Below, in pieces: positions 5,298 through 5,927 of a stretch of DNA of 5,927 bases; within the stretch, counting starts at the first letter, position 1; each line of letters opens with the position of its first letter. A program made the translations under genes and the position numbers. The DNA is taken from positions 1 to 5,927 of the forward strand of contig MFRJ01000095.1 of NCBI GenBank assembly GCA_001784535.1, given 5' to 3'. Under the pieces are notes generated by a model, which searched no databases, was not told the DNA's origin, and saw only the letters and a program-made list of their open reading frames with translations. Source of the stretch: Candidatus Melainabacteria bacterium GWA2_34_9. Lineage in GTDB: Bacteria > Cyanobacteriota > Vampirovibrionia > Gastranaerophilales > UBA9971.

Positions 5298-5402
5298 CTA
5301 CATAAAAACGATTAACTTTTGTTTTATGAAATTATGCGTTGAAATTAGGAATTTTAGAGTTTTATTTTAGCAAGGCAACTTCTAAATTTAAGATGATTTT
5401 TT

Positions 5403-5411
5403 TGATATACT
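5403..5411 (+). promoter_or_regulatory. Extended -10 promoter of queD
   Basis: TGATATACT gives the extended TGN element joined to TATACT (5406-5411), five of six matches to TATAAT. No good -35 lies 17 nt upstream, which is normal for extended -10 promoters. A start near 5418 would leave a leader of about 25 nt before the ATG at 5444. Confidence 0.5.
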
Positions 5412-5443
5412 ATATGGAGAAAGAACTGATAAAGGGAATTAAG

Positions 5444-5803
5444 ATGTTTGAAGTAAAAATCGAAGCACATTTTTCTGCAGCGCATCATCTGCTTAATTAT
5501 GACGGAAAATGCGAAAATCCCCATGGACACAACTGGAAAGTTGAAGTTTATGCACAGGGAGAATATCTTGACCAATCAGGAATGTTAATTGATTTTACAA
5601 TCTTGAAAAAAGAGTTGAACTGTATTCTCGACATATTAGACCATCATGACTTGAATACTCTCGAAGAACTTAAGGGGATAAGCCCCAGCAGCGAAAATAT
5701 AGCAAAATTTGTTTATACGGAGCTTAAAAAGAAAATTCCTCAAATTACAAAAATTTGCGTGTGGGAAACTGAAAAAGCCAGAGCAACTTATTGGGAAAAT
5801 TAA
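5444..5803 (+). CDS. queD: 6-carboxy-tetrahydropterin synthase QueD (6-pyruvoyl-tetrahydropterin synthase family)
   Basis: This 119-residue enzyme of the PTPS/QueD family would convert 7,8-dihydroneopterin triphosphate to 6-carboxy-tetrahydropterin, the second step towards preQ0 and queuosine in tRNA. Zinc-ligand histidines are His14 in FSAAHH and His27 and His29 in NPHGHNW. Cys23 is placed as the catalytic cysteine, Asp66-His67 in LDHHDLN complete the usual acid–base set, and Glu108 in WET is the pterin anchor. GMLIDF and SPSSENIA are family signatures, and the length is typical. The frame is open further upstream, to an ATG at 5339. The ATG at 5444 is chosen because AAAGGG lies 7 nt before it and homology begins there. 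The gene has its own promoter and terminator. Other queuosine genes are not in the window, and a PTPS with another pterin role cannot be ruled out. Confidence 0.92.
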   Translation: MFEVKIEAHFSAAHHLLNYDGKCENPHGHNWKVEVYAQGEYLDQSGMLIDFTILKKELNCILDILDHHDLNTLEELKGISPSSENIAKFVYTELKKKIPQITKICVWETEKARATYWEN

Positions 5804-5819
5804 ACTTTTTTAAAAATAC

Positions 5820-5856
5820 AAAACAGCCGCTTAACTTAAGTTAAGCGGCTGTTTTT
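5820..5856. terminator. Perfect-palindrome terminator, probably bidirectional
   Basis: Arms 5820-5835 and 5840-5855 pair perfectly over 16 bp around TTAA, with a GC-rich core GCCGC/GCGGC. On the plus strand the stem ends in TTTTT (5852-5856), 16 nt after the queD stop. On the minus strand the stem is followed by TGTATTTTTA, so it could also end the minus-strand gene whose stop is at 5874-5876. Confidence 0.88.
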
Positions 5857-5873
5857 ACCCCGTGACAGAAGGG

Positions 5874-5927
5874 CTATAAAGAGGCTGCTTCTACTGCAAC
5901 GATTTCTTGGGTTTGATTGAGTGATTC
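5874..5927 (-). CDS. C-terminal end of an unidentified minus-strand gene (partial)
   Basis: A minus-strand frame is open from the right edge for 17 codons (ESLNQTQEIVAVEAASL) and ends with TAG at 5874-5876. Eighteen bases later it meets the bidirectional hairpin, which is what a gene convergent with queD should look like. No family can be named from 17 residues. Another minus-strand frame is also open over this stretch, so the call rests on the terminator spacing. Confidence 0.4.
   Translation of the reverse strand, partial: ESLNQTQEIVAVEAASL

Noticed and set aside
3505..5320. Direct repeats flanking the arsR cassette as insertion-site duplications (CATAAACCGA near 3512 and CATAAAAACGA near 5300)
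   Set aside because: The match is short, gapped and AT-rich, and no transposase or recombinase is present. Chance is sufficient.
5339..5443. N-terminal extension of QueD from the ATG at 5339
   Set aside because: The extension covers the extended -10 promoter, is unlike the family, and the ATG at 5444 has its own ribosome site.

Overview
This is an AT-rich bacterial chromosomal window from a flagellated organism. The signs are a fliJ–fliK–flgG-type run and a queD gene for the queuosine pathway. The phylum cannot be fixed from the sequence. The divergent flagellar proteins and AT-rich coding are compatible with several deep-branching lineages, and I do not press any of them.

Layout. Positions 1-183 have no convincing gene but hold a nested hairpin (88-156). 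From about 3195 leftward the minus strand carries a compact flagellar unit: fliJ (GTG start), a FliK-type hook-length control gene and a FlgF/FlgG-family rod or hook protein, linked by 11-bp and 4-bp overlaps. After a 138-bp gap with a REP-like palindrome comes an overlapping MNT nucleotidyltransferase–HEPN pair, still on the minus strand. This is a two-gene unit of the toxin–antitoxin type.

Positions 3113-3654 form a 542-bp divergent intergenic region. It holds a candidate promoter for fliJ, a perfect 26-bp-stem hairpin without a U-tract, three tandem 21-nt repeats that could encode a 23-residue peptide, and a strong inverted repeat just upstream of an ArsR-type regulator. The regulator, a class I SAM methyltransferase and a CGGC-domain cysteine-rich protein form a tight plus-strand operon (3655-4908). 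This looks like a metal- or thiol-responsive cassette of unknown function. It ends tail to tail on a methyltransferase remnant (4905-5297, minus strand) that lacks its SAM-binding N-terminus; the two genes share a CTAG as overlapping stop codons.

The right end holds queD with an extended -10 promoter and a perfect-palindrome terminator (5820-5856). That terminator probably also serves a minus-strand gene whose last 17 codons enter at the right edge. The arsR cassette plus broken methyltransferase reads as accessory DNA lodged between core genes (flagella, queuosine). The MNT–HEPN pair is a second accessory unit.
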